Source: Helicobacteraceae bacterium
Lineage (GTDB): Bacteria > Campylobacterota > Campylobacteria > Campylobacterales > Sulfurimonadaceae
Direction: 5' to 3'
Length of the DNA: 12,376 nucleotides
Assembly (NCBI GenBank): GCA_015489055.1
Contig: WFMO01000245.1
Span: 1 to 12,376 of the forward strand
The translations under genes and the position numbers were made by a program. The notes beneath the pieces were generated by a model. It saw only the letters and a program-made list of their open reading frames with translations, was not told the origin of the DNA and made no database searches. This document shows, piece by piece, positions 1 through 8,249 of this stretch (positions within the stretch are counted from its first letter, which is position 1; every line of letters starts with the position of its first letter).

Positions 1-1
1 A

Positions 2-799
2 ACGCCAAGTTCGCCCGGAGTGCCTGCTGATCTTACAAAACATACTCTGCTTGCACGTTATAACGATATAAAAAGTGTTGAAGAGTGTTTTAAGCAAAGT
101 AATAATATAGCAGCAGTAATTATTGAGCCAATAGCCGGAAATATGGGCTTTGTGCCAGCTGATAAAGAATTTCTACAAAATCTTAGAGAAATATGTGATA
201 AATATGATGCTCTTTTGATTTTTGATGAAGTTATGAGTGGATTTAGAGCATGCAGTGATGGAGCTTTTGCAATATATGATGTAAAGCCTGATATTGTAAC
301 GCTGGGTAAAGTCATAGGTGGGGGTATGCCTGTAGGTGCTTTTGGTGCAAACAAAGATATTATGTCCAAATTGTCTCCTGATGGACCAATATATCAAGCT
401 GGTACGCTTAGCGGAAATCCTGTTGCTATGGCTGCAGGCTTAGCATCAATTAGGAGAGTCAATCAAGACCTAATAAAATCTTTACATGTAAAAGCATTAA
501 AGCTGACACAGGGTATCAAAAGAATGGCAGACAAACATGATATTGATATTAGTGTCAATACTATCGGCTCTATGTTTGGTTTTTTCTTTTATAAAAATGA
601 AGTAAAAAACTTTGATGATGCTTTAAAGTCAAATTCAGATATGTTTGCAAAATTTCATGCGGGTATGCTTGAAGAGGGGTATTATTTTGCATGTTCACAA
701 TTTGAAACTGGTTTTATTTCAACAGCTGTGACAGATGATATTATTGACAATACTATAAAAGCTGTAGATAAAGTCTTTGGATATATAAGTGGAAAATAA
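2..799 (+). CDS. hemL: Glutamate-1-semialdehyde 2,1-aminomutase, 3' part (5' end outside window)
   Basis: This PLP enzyme converts glutamate-1-semialdehyde to 5-aminolevulinate, the first committed tetrapyrrole precursor in the C5 pathway. The frame is open from base 2, and the residues before the first possible GTG (position 20) read TPSSPGVP. They continue the family sequence, so the gene starts upstream of the window. Visible family landmarks are [10 protein letters not shown], the DEVMSGFR motif holding the Asp that contacts the PLP ring nitrogen (about 220-246), and [15 protein letters not shown], whose Lys (codon 308-310) is the expected Schiff-base lysine. The GTLSGNP motif follows. 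The C-terminal part looks complete and ends in TAA. The stop region overlaps the GTG start of the next gene by 11 nt, suggesting co-transcription. The identification is firm; only the N-terminal part is missing. Confidence 0.96.
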   Translation, partial: TPSSPGVPADLTKHTLLARYNDIKSVEECFKQSNNIAAVIIEPIAGNMGFVPADKEFLQNLREICDKYDALLIFDEVMSGFRACSDGAFAIYDVKPDIVTLGKVIGGGMPVGAFGANKDIMSKLSPDGPIYQAGTLSGNPVAMAAGLASIRRVNQDLIKSLHVKALKLTQGIKRMADKHDIDISVNTIGSMFGFFFYKNEVKNFDDALKSNSDMFAKFHAGMLEEGYYFACSQFETGFISTAVTDDIIDNTIKAVDKVFGYISGK

Positions 800-1106
800 A
801 AACAAGAGACTAAAACCGCTTATAGAGGGTGCGGAAGTTCTTTCTCTTGGAATCTCTATGGTTGTTGCGATACTTACCGGAGTACTCATTGGCATGGGTT
901 TAAAACATCTTTTTCACCAGTCATGGCTGCTTTGGGTGGGTGTTTTTATCGGAATTGCTGCTGCTATTTTAAATGTTTACAAGATAGCATCAAAACAATA
1001 CAAAGAATTTGAAGAGATGTCAAAAAATCCGAAATATCAAACAAAAAGATATCTAAATGATAACAAAGAAAAAGATGACGAAGATGACGATACAAAAGGG
1101 TACTAA
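789..1106 (+). CDS. AtpZ/AtpI-family small membrane protein
   Basis: A 105-residue protein with two hydrophobic segments at about residues 15-37 and 46-66, a basic stretch, and a very acidic C-terminal tail ([11 protein letters not shown]). Length, two-helix layout and glycine-rich helices fit the AtpZ/AtpI family, which is linked to F1Fo ATP synthase assembly and Mg2+/Ca2+ handling. The start is GTG at 789, inside the end of hemL (11-nt overlap), with GGA about 7 nt upstream; no in-frame ATG lies early enough to include the first helix. No ATP synthase subunit genes are visible in the window, so a role in ATP synthase is taken from the family only. The next gene begins inside its 3' end. Confidence 0.75.
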   Translation: MENKNKRLKPLIEGAEVLSLGISMVVAILTGVLIGMGLKHLFHQSWLLWVGVFIGIAAAILNVYKIASKQYKEFEEMSKNPKYQTKRYLNDNKEKDDEDDDTKGY

Positions 1107-1593
1107 AGCAGTCATTGCCACTGAACTAATCATTTTAGCTACAACTCTTGTATCTGTGAATGTTTTTTTAAATGCTGAATTATCATTTTTAAGTGCTTTT
1201 TTAATTATACTGGGCTCTATGTTTTCTTATAAAAAAACGATTGCCAACAGATTAAAAGATAGATCGATTACACAGACTAAAGATGATTATGAGAAACTAA
1301 ATGATCCGTTTGAGCTGTATGATGAAGAAGATGAAAGAGAAATTGATCAAGTTGATATAAAAAATATAATAAAAGAGGAGAAAAAACGATTAAAAGCAGA
1401 TAATTATAACAATTTAAAACTATCAGCAGGCGCTTCTTTTTCCATTTTCAGGATAGTGCCATATATATTTCTCGTTATAGTTTTTATTCTGCTTAGTCAC
1501 AGCCATCGACTGATACTTGAAATCTTCTTGCCATTTTTAGCTGTAGGCGTTGCTATCGGCTATGTAAACGCTAAAGATATATTCATTGATTGA
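1057..1593 (+). CDS. Unrecognised membrane protein with four predicted TM segments
   Basis: I do not recognise this family. The 178-residue reading has two hydrophobic hairpins, about residues 17-38/42-58 and 130-147/152-170. They are separated by a charged, strongly acidic linker (about 60-125, with YDEEDEREIDQ and then a Lys/Glu stretch) that probably lies in the cytoplasm. The start is uncertain: ATG codons at 1057, 1075 and 1084 are all in frame, and the later two have somewhat more purine-rich upstream sequence. Each choice overlaps the preceding AtpZ-like gene (23 to 50 nt), which implies translational coupling. The paired arrangement suggests the two membrane proteins work together, but nothing in the sequence names a function. 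The gene ends 31 nt before the convergent minus-strand gene. Confidence 0.75.
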   Translation: MITKKKMTKMTIQKGTKAVIATELIILATTLVSVNVFLNAELSFLSAFLIILGSMFSYKKTIANRLKDRSITQTKDDYEKLNDPFELYDEEDEREIDQVDIKNIIKEEKKRLKADNYNNLKLSAGASFSIFRIVPYIFLVIVFILLSHSHRLILEIFLPFLAVGVAIGYVNAKDIFID

Positions 1594-1624
1594 TATTTAG
1601 ATACTATAATGAGCGATAAAGTTA

Positions 1625-2314
1625 CTATTGGCTGATTAAAGGTATATTTATTGATATTGCATTATTTTGAATAGTGGTGTATAGATTTGCTTGCGTAGAT
1701 AAATAGTTTATCTTGATTTTATCTACTTCTGCTTGTTTATTAGCACTAATACACACACAAAACAGAAGATATTTCTTATCTTCAAATTTAATGTGTTCAC
1801 CGACTTTTAAAAAAAGTTTAGTTGTGATTTGACTATTATCAAGAAAAGTCTGATAAACACAATTTAGCAGTTGAATAAAAAAATTTGTGTTAATCCTTAC
1901 TTCAGGTAAAGAAGGGTCTAATTGTTTTATAAAATCTATATTATTGTTGATTGAATTTGTACTGATACACAGGTCAATAATAGTATAAATATTAACCAGC
2001 TCAGTGTGTGTCATAGATGGTTTGGTAAATTTAAATAGTGGCGCTTGATACAATTTGATTGCAATTTCTTCTTCATCATCATATCCGACAGTTAATCCAA
2101 AAAATTTATATCTTCCAAATTCCAAATCTAAAAAAGTTGTTTTAAAACCAAAGGTTTGGCTTGCGTAAGTAGTAGCTATATTGAAAATAGCTGAAGCATT
2201 TGTATGATTAAGTAAAAACTGTGCTTCAGCATTTAATGAAATTATTTTACCGTTAGCTTTAAATCTTATGAAAGGATTAAAGTCATACTCAATCCATTTT
2301 TGCTCAAATGTCAT
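1625..2314 (-). CDS. Unrecognised PAS-like protein coupled to rpoD
   Basis: A 229-residue soluble protein of unknown family. The N-terminus (about 5-95) has a PAS-like pattern: NPFIRFKANGKIISLN followed by LNAEAQFLLN resembles the start of sensor-kinase PAS domains. Residues 140-190 (NFFIQLLNCVYQTFLDNSQ, then alternating strands) faintly resemble the N-box region of a histidine-kinase ATPase. I see no phospho-acceptor His motif and no G1/G2 glycine boxes, so it would not be an active kinase. Its ATG shares one base with the rpoD TAA stop (TAATG), so it is almost certainly translated from the rpoD message. The context suggests a link to rpoD expression or activity, but that is inference. There are no membrane segments or signal peptide. 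Confidence 0.75.
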   Translation of the reverse strand: MTFEQKWIEYDFNPFIRFKANGKIISLNAEAQFLLNHTNASAIFNIATTYASQTFGFKTTFLDLEFGRYKFFGLTVGYDDEEEIAIKLYQAPLFKFTKPSMTHTELVNIYTIIDLCISTNSINNNIDFIKQLDPSLPEVRINTNFFIQLLNCVYQTFLDNSQITTKLFLKVGEHIKFEDKKYLLFCVCISANKQAEVDKIKINYLSTQANLYTTIQNNAISINIPLISQ

Positions 2315-4164
2315 TATTCTTCTATATAGTTTTTAAGTTTACGACCCACTTTCGGGTGTTTTAATTTTTTAATAGCACTAGATTCGATCTGTCTAACACG
2401 CTCTCTTGTAACGCTTAATTCTTTACCTATCTCTTCAAGGGTCCTGTCGCTTTCATCGTCCATAATGCCAAAACGAAGTTTAATTACAGCTTTCTCTCTT
2501 TCGTTTAACTGTTCTAAAACACTCTCAATTTGAACTCTCAAATCATCTTTTAATGTAGCATCAGATGGAGACAAAGATGATTTATCTTCGATAAAATCTC
2601 CAAAACGTCCATCTTCTTCATTTCCTATAGGTGCTTCAAGCGATATAGGCTCTTTAGTAATTTTAATAACATTTTTCACTTTTTCAACAGATAATCCAAC
2701 TTCCTCTGCAATTGTATCAACATCCGGCTCTTTCCCATGTTCTTGAAGATGTTTTCTCATAATCTTATTGATTCGATTTATGGTTTCTATCATGTGAATA
2801 GGTATTCTAATAGTTCGCGCCTGATCCGCAATCGCTCTGGATATTGCTTGACGTATCCACCACGTTGCATATGTTGAAAATTTATATCCTTTTTTATATT
2901 CAAATTTATCAACAGCTTTCATAAGACCTATATTTCCCTCTTGAATCAGATCTAAAAAAGGAAGTCCTCTATTTGTATATCTTTTGGCGATAGATACAAC
3001 TAGACGAAGATTGGATTTTGCCATTCTTGTTTTTGAAATTTCCGATATATTTTTACCGCGCTTTATCTGCTCTAAAATATCTGCCAATTTTTCCGGTTCC
3101 ATATTGAAACTATCTTTAGAAGCTTCTTTTGTTTGTATTAATTTTTTGATTTCTACATATGTGCTAACCATTGTGGCTTCAGGTACCATATTGATGATAT
3201 CTTCTTTATTTAAATCACATATTTTAGATAAGATTTTTTGATGATTTTCTTTTAATGTATCATTAAACAATGGAAGTTTATATTCTAGACGTCTTAATTC
3301 TTTATCAAATCCCTCATCACTTCTTAGTGCCGTTTCCATTGATTTGACAAGTTCGTTAATAAGTTTAGATGTAGGACCCAGATCTAGTAGTTTTTCTTTT
3401 AAAATTGATTTTTTAAACGTAATACTTAACATTTGAAAAACAAGCTCTTCTGATGGCTCGTTAGTTGAAAGTTCTTCTATTTTTTCAGCAGTTTTCATCC
3501 AGTCTTTTTTTGCTTTTGCTAAAGCTTTAAAGCTTGTAACTACCTTTTCAACACGCTTTTTATCTTTAGAAGAAAATGATGTCTTATTGTTGTCGGTATT
3601 ATCCGCATCATTATCATTATTGTTGTCTTCATCATCCTCAAAACTTTTAAACAGTTCTTTAACCCGTCTTTCACGATTAATTAAAGGCTCTGTATAATCA
3701 AGAATAAAATCAATTAAATAAGGTACGCTACAAATAGCATCAATGATAATACCTTCTCCAATTTCAATTCTCTTTGATATCTCTATCTCTTCATCTTTGG
3801 TAAGCAGAGGAATTTGTCCCATCTCTCTAAGGTACATACGAACGGGAGAATCAGAACGTGACCATTCAAGAAGTTCATGCTCTTTTAAGATATCAAAAGT
3901 TTCATTTTGACTGTTAGCTAACATTTTACGTTGTGCATTTTTTCTAGCTTCAGCTTCCTTGTCGTTTAACATTTTAGCATGTTCTGAAGATGTATATAAA
4001 CACTTATTATGCTTAGTCGATAATTTATATATCGTTTTTGCTTGAGCTTTTGTCGGTTGCTTGGTAAATAAATCAATAATTGATTCATATGTTATACACT
4101 CGTGGGATAATTTTTTGTTTGAAAAAAGATCGTCAAGCGCTTTGTTTAATTCTTTTGCGGTCAT
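2314..4164 (-). CDS. rpoD: RNA polymerase primary sigma factor RpoD (sigma-70)
   Basis: The housekeeping sigma factor, which directs RNA polymerase to -10/-35 promoters. The 616 residues carry all core regions. Region 1.2 is at about 103-135 ([19 protein letters not shown]). Region 2 is at 383-460, with [36 protein letters not shown] and the -10 recognition/melting stretch [13 protein letters not shown]. Region 3 is at about 460-540. Region 4 is at 545-616, with the helix-turn-helix [19 protein letters not shown]. Between regions 1.2 and 2 lies the non-conserved region (about 136-375), which includes an Asp/Asn-rich low-complexity run at 177-194. The ATG at 4164 is preceded by GGAG at 4178-4175 (10-nt spacing). 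The gene is transcribed divergently from the flagellar genes, and its stop overlaps the next gene's start. The identification is firm. Confidence 0.98.
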   Translation of the reverse strand: MTAKELNKALDDLFSNKKLSHECITYESIIDLFTKQPTKAQAKTIYKLSTKHNKCLYTSSEHAKMLNDKEAEARKNAQRKMLANSQNETFDILKEHELLEWSRSDSPVRMYLREMGQIPLLTKDEEIEISKRIEIGEGIIIDAICSVPYLIDFILDYTEPLINRERRVKELFKSFEDDEDNNNDNDADNTDNNKTSFSSKDKKRVEKVVTSFKALAKAKKDWMKTAEKIEELSTNEPSEELVFQMLSITFKKSILKEKLLDLGPTSKLINELVKSMETALRSDEGFDKELRRLEYKLPLFNDTLKENHQKILSKICDLNKEDIINMVPEATMVSTYVEIKKLIQTKEASKDSFNMEPEKLADILEQIKRGKNISEISKTRMAKSNLRLVVSIAKRYTNRGLPFLDLIQEGNIGLMKAVDKFEYKKGYKFSTYATWWIRQAISRAIADQARTIRIPIHMIETINRINKIMRKHLQEHGKEPDVDTIAEEVGLSVEKVKNVIKITKEPISLEAPIGNEEDGRFGDFIEDKSSLSPSDATLKDDLRVQIESVLEQLNEREKAVIKLRFGIMDDESDRTLEEIGKELSVTRERVRQIESSAIKKLKHPKVGRKLKNYIEE

Positions 4165-4226
4165 ATAAGAGATGCTCCGAAGTGTATTATTTTTAATCTT
4201 ATTTTAAGCTAAGTAAATAAAAAAGG

Positions 4227-4255
4227 ATTATACCTAAATTTTATTAAAAAATAAT
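4227..4255 (-). promoter_or_regulatory. Probable sigma-70 promoter of rpoD
   Basis: On the minus strand a perfect TATAAT lies at 4232-4227, about 63 bases before the rpoD ATG, giving an expected start near 4220 and a leader of roughly 55 nt. At a 17-nt spacing the -35 position (4255-4250) reads ATTATT, a poor match, set in a T-rich tract. Weak -35 boxes behind T-rich upstream DNA are known for sigma-70 promoters of Helicobacter and Campylobacter, so this fits the inferred lineage. The promoter suggests rpoD is autoregulated by its own housekeeping polymerase. Confidence 0.6.
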
Positions 4256-4275
4256 AATATTACAGCTAAATAATG

Positions 4276-4293
4276 TTGGAACACCAAATGCTT
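4276..4293 (+). promoter_or_regulatory. Sigma-54 (RpoN) promoter upstream of flgF-flgG
   Basis: The plus strand reads TTGGAACACCAAATGCTT. The GG at 4278-4279 and GC at 4290-4291 are separated by exactly 10 bases, the diagnostic GG-N10-GC (-24/-12) spacing of RpoN promoters, and the flanking TTGGAAC and TGCTT also approach the consensus TTGGCAC...TTGCT. A start about 12 nt downstream (near 4303) would give a short leader with AAGGAT at 4315-4320 before the ATG at 4326. RpoN control of rod and hook genes is established in Campylobacter and Helicobacter. Confidence 0.75.
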
Positions 4294-4325
4294 GTACAAT
4301 AATTAAGTATTATTAAGGATAAACA

Positions 4326-5138
4326 ATGCAAACAGGATATTATGCCGCCGCTGCTGGCATGGTGACACAATTTAACCGCTTAAATACGGTTGCAAACAAC
4401 TTAGCCAATGTTAATACAAACGGTTATAAGCAGGATAATCTTATAACCGGTGATTTCATGAGAGTATATAAAAACAGTAGAGACAATCTACCTGATGCAA
4501 ACAATACATCAAAAGCATCAGCATTTTATCAAAGAGCCCTCTCAGGGGTTCCTAGGATTGTTGATTCATATACGAATCAACAAGTCGGCACTATGCAAAA
4601 AACGGGAAATCCTCTTGATTTTGCACTCTCCAAAGAGGGTTTATTTTTTTTAGTTAAGACGCCTGATGGCCTGCAACTGACGCGAGACGGTAGTTTTACA
4701 ACAAATACTCAAGGAGATTTAGTTACCAAACAGGGATATGAAGTGCTTGACAGAAATAAACAACCAATACATTTTAGTTTACAAAACAGTGTAATAACAG
4801 CAGATAAAAATGGGCAGTTATCGGTAAATATTCCTGGAACATCAAAATTTGCTCAGTCATCATCACTGTTTATTGCCGCTCCTGATAATTTAAGAGCGCT
4901 TAAAAAAACCGGCGATAATCTATATGCTTACAGTAATGTTAAATCATTAAAGGCAGACACCGCCTCAAATGGTGTCAAACAAGGGTTTATAGAAAAAAGT
5001 AATGTAAATGCGGTCAAAATGATGGTAAAGTTGATTCAAGCAAATCGTATGGTAAATATGTATCAAAAAGTTATGACAACGCAAATGAACGATCTTAATC
5101 AAGACGCAATAAATAAACTAGCATCAACAAAAGCTTAA
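4326..5138 (+). CDS. flgF: Flagellar basal-body rod protein, FlgF-like
   Basis: A component of the flagellar rod, assembled outside the inner membrane after export by the flagellar type III apparatus, so no Sec signal peptide is expected and none is seen. The 270 residues show the N-terminal rod-protein motif (about 20-45, TVANNLANVNTNGYKQDN), a central FlgE/F/G-like domain (about 85-205, with QKTGNPLDFALSKEGLFF) and the conserved C-terminal helix (about 218-255, GFIEKSNVNAVKMMVKLIQA) that builds the inner tube. Position directly before flgG supports FlgF, the proximal rod protein; some annotations would call it a second FlgG. ATG 4326 has AAGGAT 5 nt upstream and a sigma-54 promoter before it. 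A 13-nt gap separates it from flgG. Confidence 0.88.
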   Translation: MQTGYYAAAAGMVTQFNRLNTVANNLANVNTNGYKQDNLITGDFMRVYKNSRDNLPDANNTSKASAFYQRALSGVPRIVDSYTNQQVGTMQKTGNPLDFALSKEGLFFLVKTPDGLQLTRDGSFTTNTQGDLVTKQGYEVLDRNKQPIHFSLQNSVITADKNGQLSVNIPGTSKFAQSSSLFIAAPDNLRALKKTGDNLYAYSNVKSLKADTASNGVKQGFIEKSNVNAVKMMVKLIQANRMVNMYQKVMTTQMNDLNQDAINKLASTKA

Positions 5139-5151
5139 AAAAGGACAATAT

Positions 5152-5940
5152 ATGATACAAGCATTATACACAGGAGCTACCGGAATGTCTGCTATGCAGA
5201 CTGAGATAAATGTTACTGCAAACAATATTGCCAATGTAAACACAATTGGATTTAAAAAATCGCGTCCGGAATTTGCAGATCTGATGTACAAAGTCATGCA
5301 ATACGCAGGAACTGCGACTAGCAGCACAACAAATTCTCCAACTGGCATAGAGGTAGGACTTGGTGTGCGTCCATCAGCTACTACTAAAATCTTCACAGAA
5401 GGAAATTTACAAAAGACCGGCAATCAACTTGATATGGCGATTACCGGAAAAGGATTTTTTACACTTAGCATGCCTAATGGCACGCAAGTATATTCTCGAA
5501 ACGGAGCCTTTAAAGTGGATTCTAACGGTAATTTGGTAAATGCAGATGGATATCAGCTCGTTCCAAATATCACAATTCCACAAGATGCCACAAGCGTTTC
5601 AATAGGCACCGACGGAACTGTAAGTGTTATAGAGCCTGGGCAGACTCAAGCAACCCAAGTAGGACAGATAACTCTAACAAACTTTATAAACCCTGCGGGA
5701 CTACATTCAATGGGTAGTAATATTTACACTCAAACAGGAAGTTCGGGACAACCTGTTCAAAGCGTTGCCGGAACCAATGGCTTAGGCGAAATAAGGCAAG
5801 GATTTGTAGAGATGAGTAATGTTAAATTGGTTGTAGCACTCACTGACCTAATCACAGGACAAAGAGCCTATGATTCAAATTCAAAAGTAATTACAACAAG
5901 CAGTCAGATGCTACGAACCGTAAATCAACTTAAGCAGTAG
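5152..5940 (+). CDS. flgG: Flagellar distal rod protein FlgG
   Basis: The distal rod subunit of the flagellar basal body, exported by the flagellar secretion system. The 262 residues match the usual FlgG length. The N-terminal rod motif is at about 20-42 (VTANNIANVNTIGFKKSRPE). It is followed by a FlgG-specific stretch (about 45-75, YKVMQYAGTATSSTTNSPTG then IEVGLGVRP) that separates the rigid rod protein from the hook protein FlgE. The core domain has FTEGNLQKTGNQLDMAITGKG, and the C-terminal helix at 215-262 has RQGFVEMSNVKLVVALTDLI and GQRAYDSNSKVI. AAGGA at 5141-5145 sits 6 nt before the ATG. It is co-transcribed with flgF from the sigma-54 promoter. Its stop is one base from the stop of the convergent lipoprotein gene. 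Confidence 0.95.
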   Translation: MIQALYTGATGMSAMQTEINVTANNIANVNTIGFKKSRPEFADLMYKVMQYAGTATSSTTNSPTGIEVGLGVRPSATTKIFTEGNLQKTGNQLDMAITGKGFFTLSMPNGTQVYSRNGAFKVDSNGNLVNADGYQLVPNITIPQDATSVSIGTDGTVSVIEPGQTQATQVGQITLTNFINPAGLHSMGSNIYTQTGSSGQPVQSVAGTNGLGEIRQGFVEMSNVKLVVALTDLITGQRAYDSNSKVITTSSQMLRTVNQLKQ

Positions 5941-5941
5941 G

Positions 5942-6535
5942 TTATTGCGCTAATTTAGTATCTATCAATTTTTGGTTTTGATGTTGGAGTGAGTGTATAA
6001 CTTCTTGTTGCATATCGACTGGAAGTTTGCCATCAGCAGCTAAATCTATCATTTTATGCAGTCGTTTTTCAAAATATTCTCTTTCTTTTAGCTCTAAATC
6101 ATGTTTTAATTTCTCTTCATGCATCTTAGCTCTTAATTCACGATTGCGCTGACTGATAAGATAATACACATAAAGCGCCACTAATGTCACTAGCGTAATA
6201 GCCATAAAAATATATGTTTTTATTCTCATAGTCTGTTTTTGTTCGGTAATATTGATGGTTGCAGTTTTTAAAGCAGTTGCTGCATGAATTTGTGCTAAAT
6301 TTTTCATAGACTGAGCTTTTAATTTGGCTAGCGCTATATTATTTACAGATTTTATTTTAGCAATATTTACCTTTGCATTGTTGTTTATCGTTGCTAACTT
6401 AATACTGTTGTCTGAGGGTTGTTTTGCTTTATGTGTCTTATTTGACATCAAGTAGGCATTATTTTTTGACAAGCTGTCTTTACATCCTGCTATAAACATA
6501 ATCAACACCAACAATCCTATCATTACTTTCATCAT
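5942..6535 (-). CDS. Lipoprotein with tandem 11-residue repeats and an internal TM segment, function unknown
   Basis: A 197-residue protein I do not recognise by name. An N-terminal hydrophobic segment ends in a lipobox (FIAGC, Cys18), so a lipid anchor is expected. Residues 45-99 form five tandem 11-residue units (starting at I45, V56, I67, K78 and L89). Ala is invariant at unit position 4 (A48, A59, A70, A81, A92) and Ile/Leu is at position 6. A second hydrophobic segment at about 106-128 is followed by a highly charged helical tail (130-197, rich in Lys/Glu). Read literally, the repeat region lies in the periplasm tethered at both ends to the inner membrane, with a cytoplasmic coiled-coil tail. 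The start could be either of two adjacent ATGs. It converges on flgG, but a flagellar role is only conjecture. Confidence 0.8.
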   Translation of the reverse strand: MMKVMIGLLVLIMFIAGCKDSLSKNNAYLMSNKTHKAKQPSDNSIKLATINNNAKVNIAKIKSVNNIALAKLKAQSMKNLAQIHAATALKTATINITEQKQTMRIKTYIFMAITLVTLVALYVYYLISQRNRELRAKMHEEKLKHDLELKEREYFEKRLHKMIDLAADGKLPVDMQQEVIHSLQHQNQKLIDTKLAQ

Positions 6536-6572
6536 TGTAACTATCCAATATTTTAAATTTTATAAGTTCAAA

Positions 6573-6601
6573 ATTATAGCACAACAAATCTTTTCTATCC
6601 A
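6573..6601 (-). promoter_or_regulatory. Extended -10 promoter for the repeat lipoprotein
   Basis: On the minus strand TGCTATAAT occurs at 6581-6573, a perfect TATAAT with the TGn extension. At a 17-nt spacing the -35 position (6601-6596) reads TGGATA, 4 of 6 matches. The expected start is near 6566, about 30 nt ahead of the ATG at 6535. It lies back to back with the leuD promoter. Confidence 0.6.
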
Positions 6602-6612
6602 TTAGCTAAATC

Positions 6613-6641
6613 TTGATTAAGTGCGTTCAATTGGATATAAT
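6613..6641 (+). promoter_or_regulatory. Sigma-70 promoter of the leuD operon
   Basis: TTGATT at 6613-6618 and a perfect TATAAT at 6636-6641 are separated by 17 bases. The predicted start near 6648 gives a leader of only about 22 nt with AGGAAG at 6659-6664. Such a short leader leaves no room for a leucine attenuator or T-box, so regulation, if any, would be at initiation. This is the only clear promoter for the seven genes that follow. Confidence 0.7.
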
Positions 6642-6669
6642 TTTACCAACACAACATTAGGAAGCACAG

Positions 6670-7176
6670 ATGCAGACAATGCAATCAAGAGTATGGAAAT
6701 TTGGTAAAGATATAGATACAGATTTAATTATAGCTGCAAGATACCTAAGCACTTCAGATCCAAAAGAGCTAGCAAAGCATGTTATGGAAGATGCTGATGC
6801 TGATTTTGTAAATAAGATTAAGGAGGGCGATATAATAGTGGCCGGTGAAAATTTTGGCTGCGGTTCATCCAGGGAACATGCGCCCATAGCTTTAAAAGCT
6901 GCCGGTATTGCGGCTGTGATAGCTCCTACTTTTGCCAGAATTTTTTATCGCAATGCTTTTAATATGGGCTTGCCTATTTTTGAACTACAAGATGCTGATG
7001 AGATAAAAGAGGGAGATGTTCTCTCTATTGATGCACAAGAGGGTAAAATTGTAAACAAAACAACTAATAAAATATATATTTTTAAGCCTATACCGAAATT
7101 TATGCAGGAATTAATCAGTTCAGGCGGACTTATAAATTTTGCAAAAAATGAACTACAAGCTGAGGCAAAAATATGA
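6670..7176 (+). CDS. leuD: 3-isopropylmalate dehydratase small subunit
   Basis: With LeuC this subunit isomerises 2-isopropylmalate to 3-isopropylmalate in leucine biosynthesis. The 168 residues match the short (archaeal-like, LeuD2-type) small subunits rather than the roughly 200-residue enterobacterial form. Landmarks are [19 protein letters not shown] (8-26), the substrate-loop region YLST (25-28), the swivel-domain signature [14 protein letters not shown] (59-72) and [18 protein letters not shown] (85-102). AGGAAG lies 5 nt before ATG 6670 and 14 nt before the Met4 alternative, so the first ATG is chosen. The large-subunit gene leuC is not adjacent: a promoter and a divergent gene lie upstream. 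The TGA stop overlaps the leuB ATG by 4 nt. The related homoaconitase small subunit is a less likely alternative, because leuB follows. Confidence 0.92.
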   Translation: MQTMQSRVWKFGKDIDTDLIIAARYLSTSDPKELAKHVMEDADADFVNKIKEGDIIVAGENFGCGSSREHAPIALKAAGIAAVIAPTFARIFYRNAFNMGLPIFELQDADEIKEGDVLSIDAQEGKIVNKTTNKIYIFKPIPKFMQELISSGGLINFAKNELQAEAKI

Positions 7177-8249
7177 AAACATACAATATAGCTCTTATAA
7201 AGGGTGACGGTATAGGTCCTGAGATAATCCAAGAAGCAGTTAAGGTATTGGATACTGTCTCATCAACATTTGATTTTAATCTTAAGTATAATGAGCTTCT
7301 TATGGGTGGTTGCGCTTATGAACAAACAGGCGATCCTCTGCCAGACGATACGATACAGGGCGCATTAGCTAGCGATGCTGTTTTATTTGGTGCAATTGGT
7401 GGGTATCAATGGGATACTTTGCCAAGAGAAAAACGACCTGAGAGCGGATTACTTAGATTTAGAAAAGCTTTAGGTGTATATGCAAATCTTCGTCCAGCAA
7501 TTGTTTATGATGAGTTACTGCAGGCTTCTACTATTAAAAGTGAGATCGTGCGTGGTGTTGATATTATGGTTGTACGTGAACTAATCGGCGGCATCTATTT
7601 TGGTGAGCCCAAAGGAAAAGACGATAATCGTGGATATAATACAATGGTTTATACCCGTCAAGAGATTGAAAGAATTGCCCATCAGGCTTTTAAAATCGCG
7701 CAAACTCGTAAAAAACGTGTCTGCTCAGTAGATAAAGCCAATGTTCTTGATGTTTCACAATTATGGAGAGACGTGGTTACTGAGATATCTCGTCAATATC
7801 CAGATGTAGAACTCTCTCACATGTATGTTGATAACGCAGCCATGCAGCTTGTTAGAGATCCGAAACAGTTTGACGTAATACTTACAGGCAATATATTTGG
7901 AGATATTTTAAGCGATGAAGCAAGTATGATTTGCGGTTCAATCGGTCTTTTGCCATCTGCTTCAGTAGGTGCAGATATAGGTGTATATGAACCGATACAC
8001 GGTTCTGCTCCCGATATTGCAGGCCAAGGCATCGCAAATCCTATTGCGACGATATCTAGTGCTGCCATGATGCTTAGATATGCATTAAATGAACAAGCAG
8101 CTGCAGATGCTATTGATTGTGCTGTTAAATTAGCGCTTAAAGATGGATACCGCACGAAAGATTTAGCAGAGTTTGATGCTAAACAAGTCTGCTCAACTAA
8201 AGAGATTGGAACTATAATAGCTGGCTACATAAGTAAATGCAAACATTAA
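7173..8249 (+). CDS. leuB: 3-isopropylmalate dehydrogenase
   Basis: Oxidises and decarboxylates 3-isopropylmalate to 2-oxoisocaproate with NAD+, the penultimate step to leucine, in the cytoplasm. The 358 residues match the family length. Visible features are KGDGIGPEI (10-18) and the substrate-binding arginines R97 and R107 in [16 protein letters not shown], with R135 in VVRELIGG. Tyr142 lies in YFGEPKG and Lys188 in VDKANVLD. The metal-binding aspartates are D220, D244 and D248 ([21 protein letters not shown]). The NAD-binding loop [16 protein letters not shown] is at 275-290. No catalytic residue appears to be missing. It overlaps leuD by 4 nt and the next small gene by 13 nt. Confidence 0.97.
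   Translation: MKTYNIALIKGDGIGPEIIQEAVKVLDTVSSTFDFNLKYNELLMGGCAYEQTGDPLPDDTIQGALASDAVLFGAIGGYQWDTLPREKRPESGLLRFRKALGVYANLRPAIVYDELLQASTIKSEIVRGVDIMVVRELIGGIYFGEPKGKDDNRGYNTMVYTRQEIERIAHQAFKIAQTRKKRVCSVDKANVLDVSQLWRDVVTEISRQYPDVELSHMYVDNAAMQLVRDPKQFDVILTGNIFGDILSDEASMICGSIGLLPSASVGADIGVYEPIHGSAPDIAGQGIANPIATISSAAMMLRYALNEQAAADAIDCAVKLALKDGYRTKDLAEFDAKQVCSTKEIGTIIAGYISKCKH

Noticed and set aside
58..397. Two minus-strand open frames opposite hemL (74 and 103 codons).
   Set aside because: Both lie wholly inside hemL, whose frame has clear family motifs; their products have no recognisable features.
1594..1624. Possible terminator between the convergent genes.
   Set aside because: Only 31 bases are available and no stable GC-bearing hairpin with a T-run is present on either strand.
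2984..3241. Plus-strand 85-codon frame inside rpoD.
   Set aside because: It is antisense to well-conserved sigma-factor sequence, with no ribosome-binding site or family motif; a shadow frame.
5124..5423. Minus-strand 99-codon frame opposite flgG.
   Set aside because: It overlaps the conserved N-terminal rod domain of FlgG and has no supporting start signal.
7817..8155. Minus-strand 112-codon frame opposite leuB.
   Set aside because: It is fully within the metal- and NAD-binding part of leuB; its composition reflects the complement of that gene.
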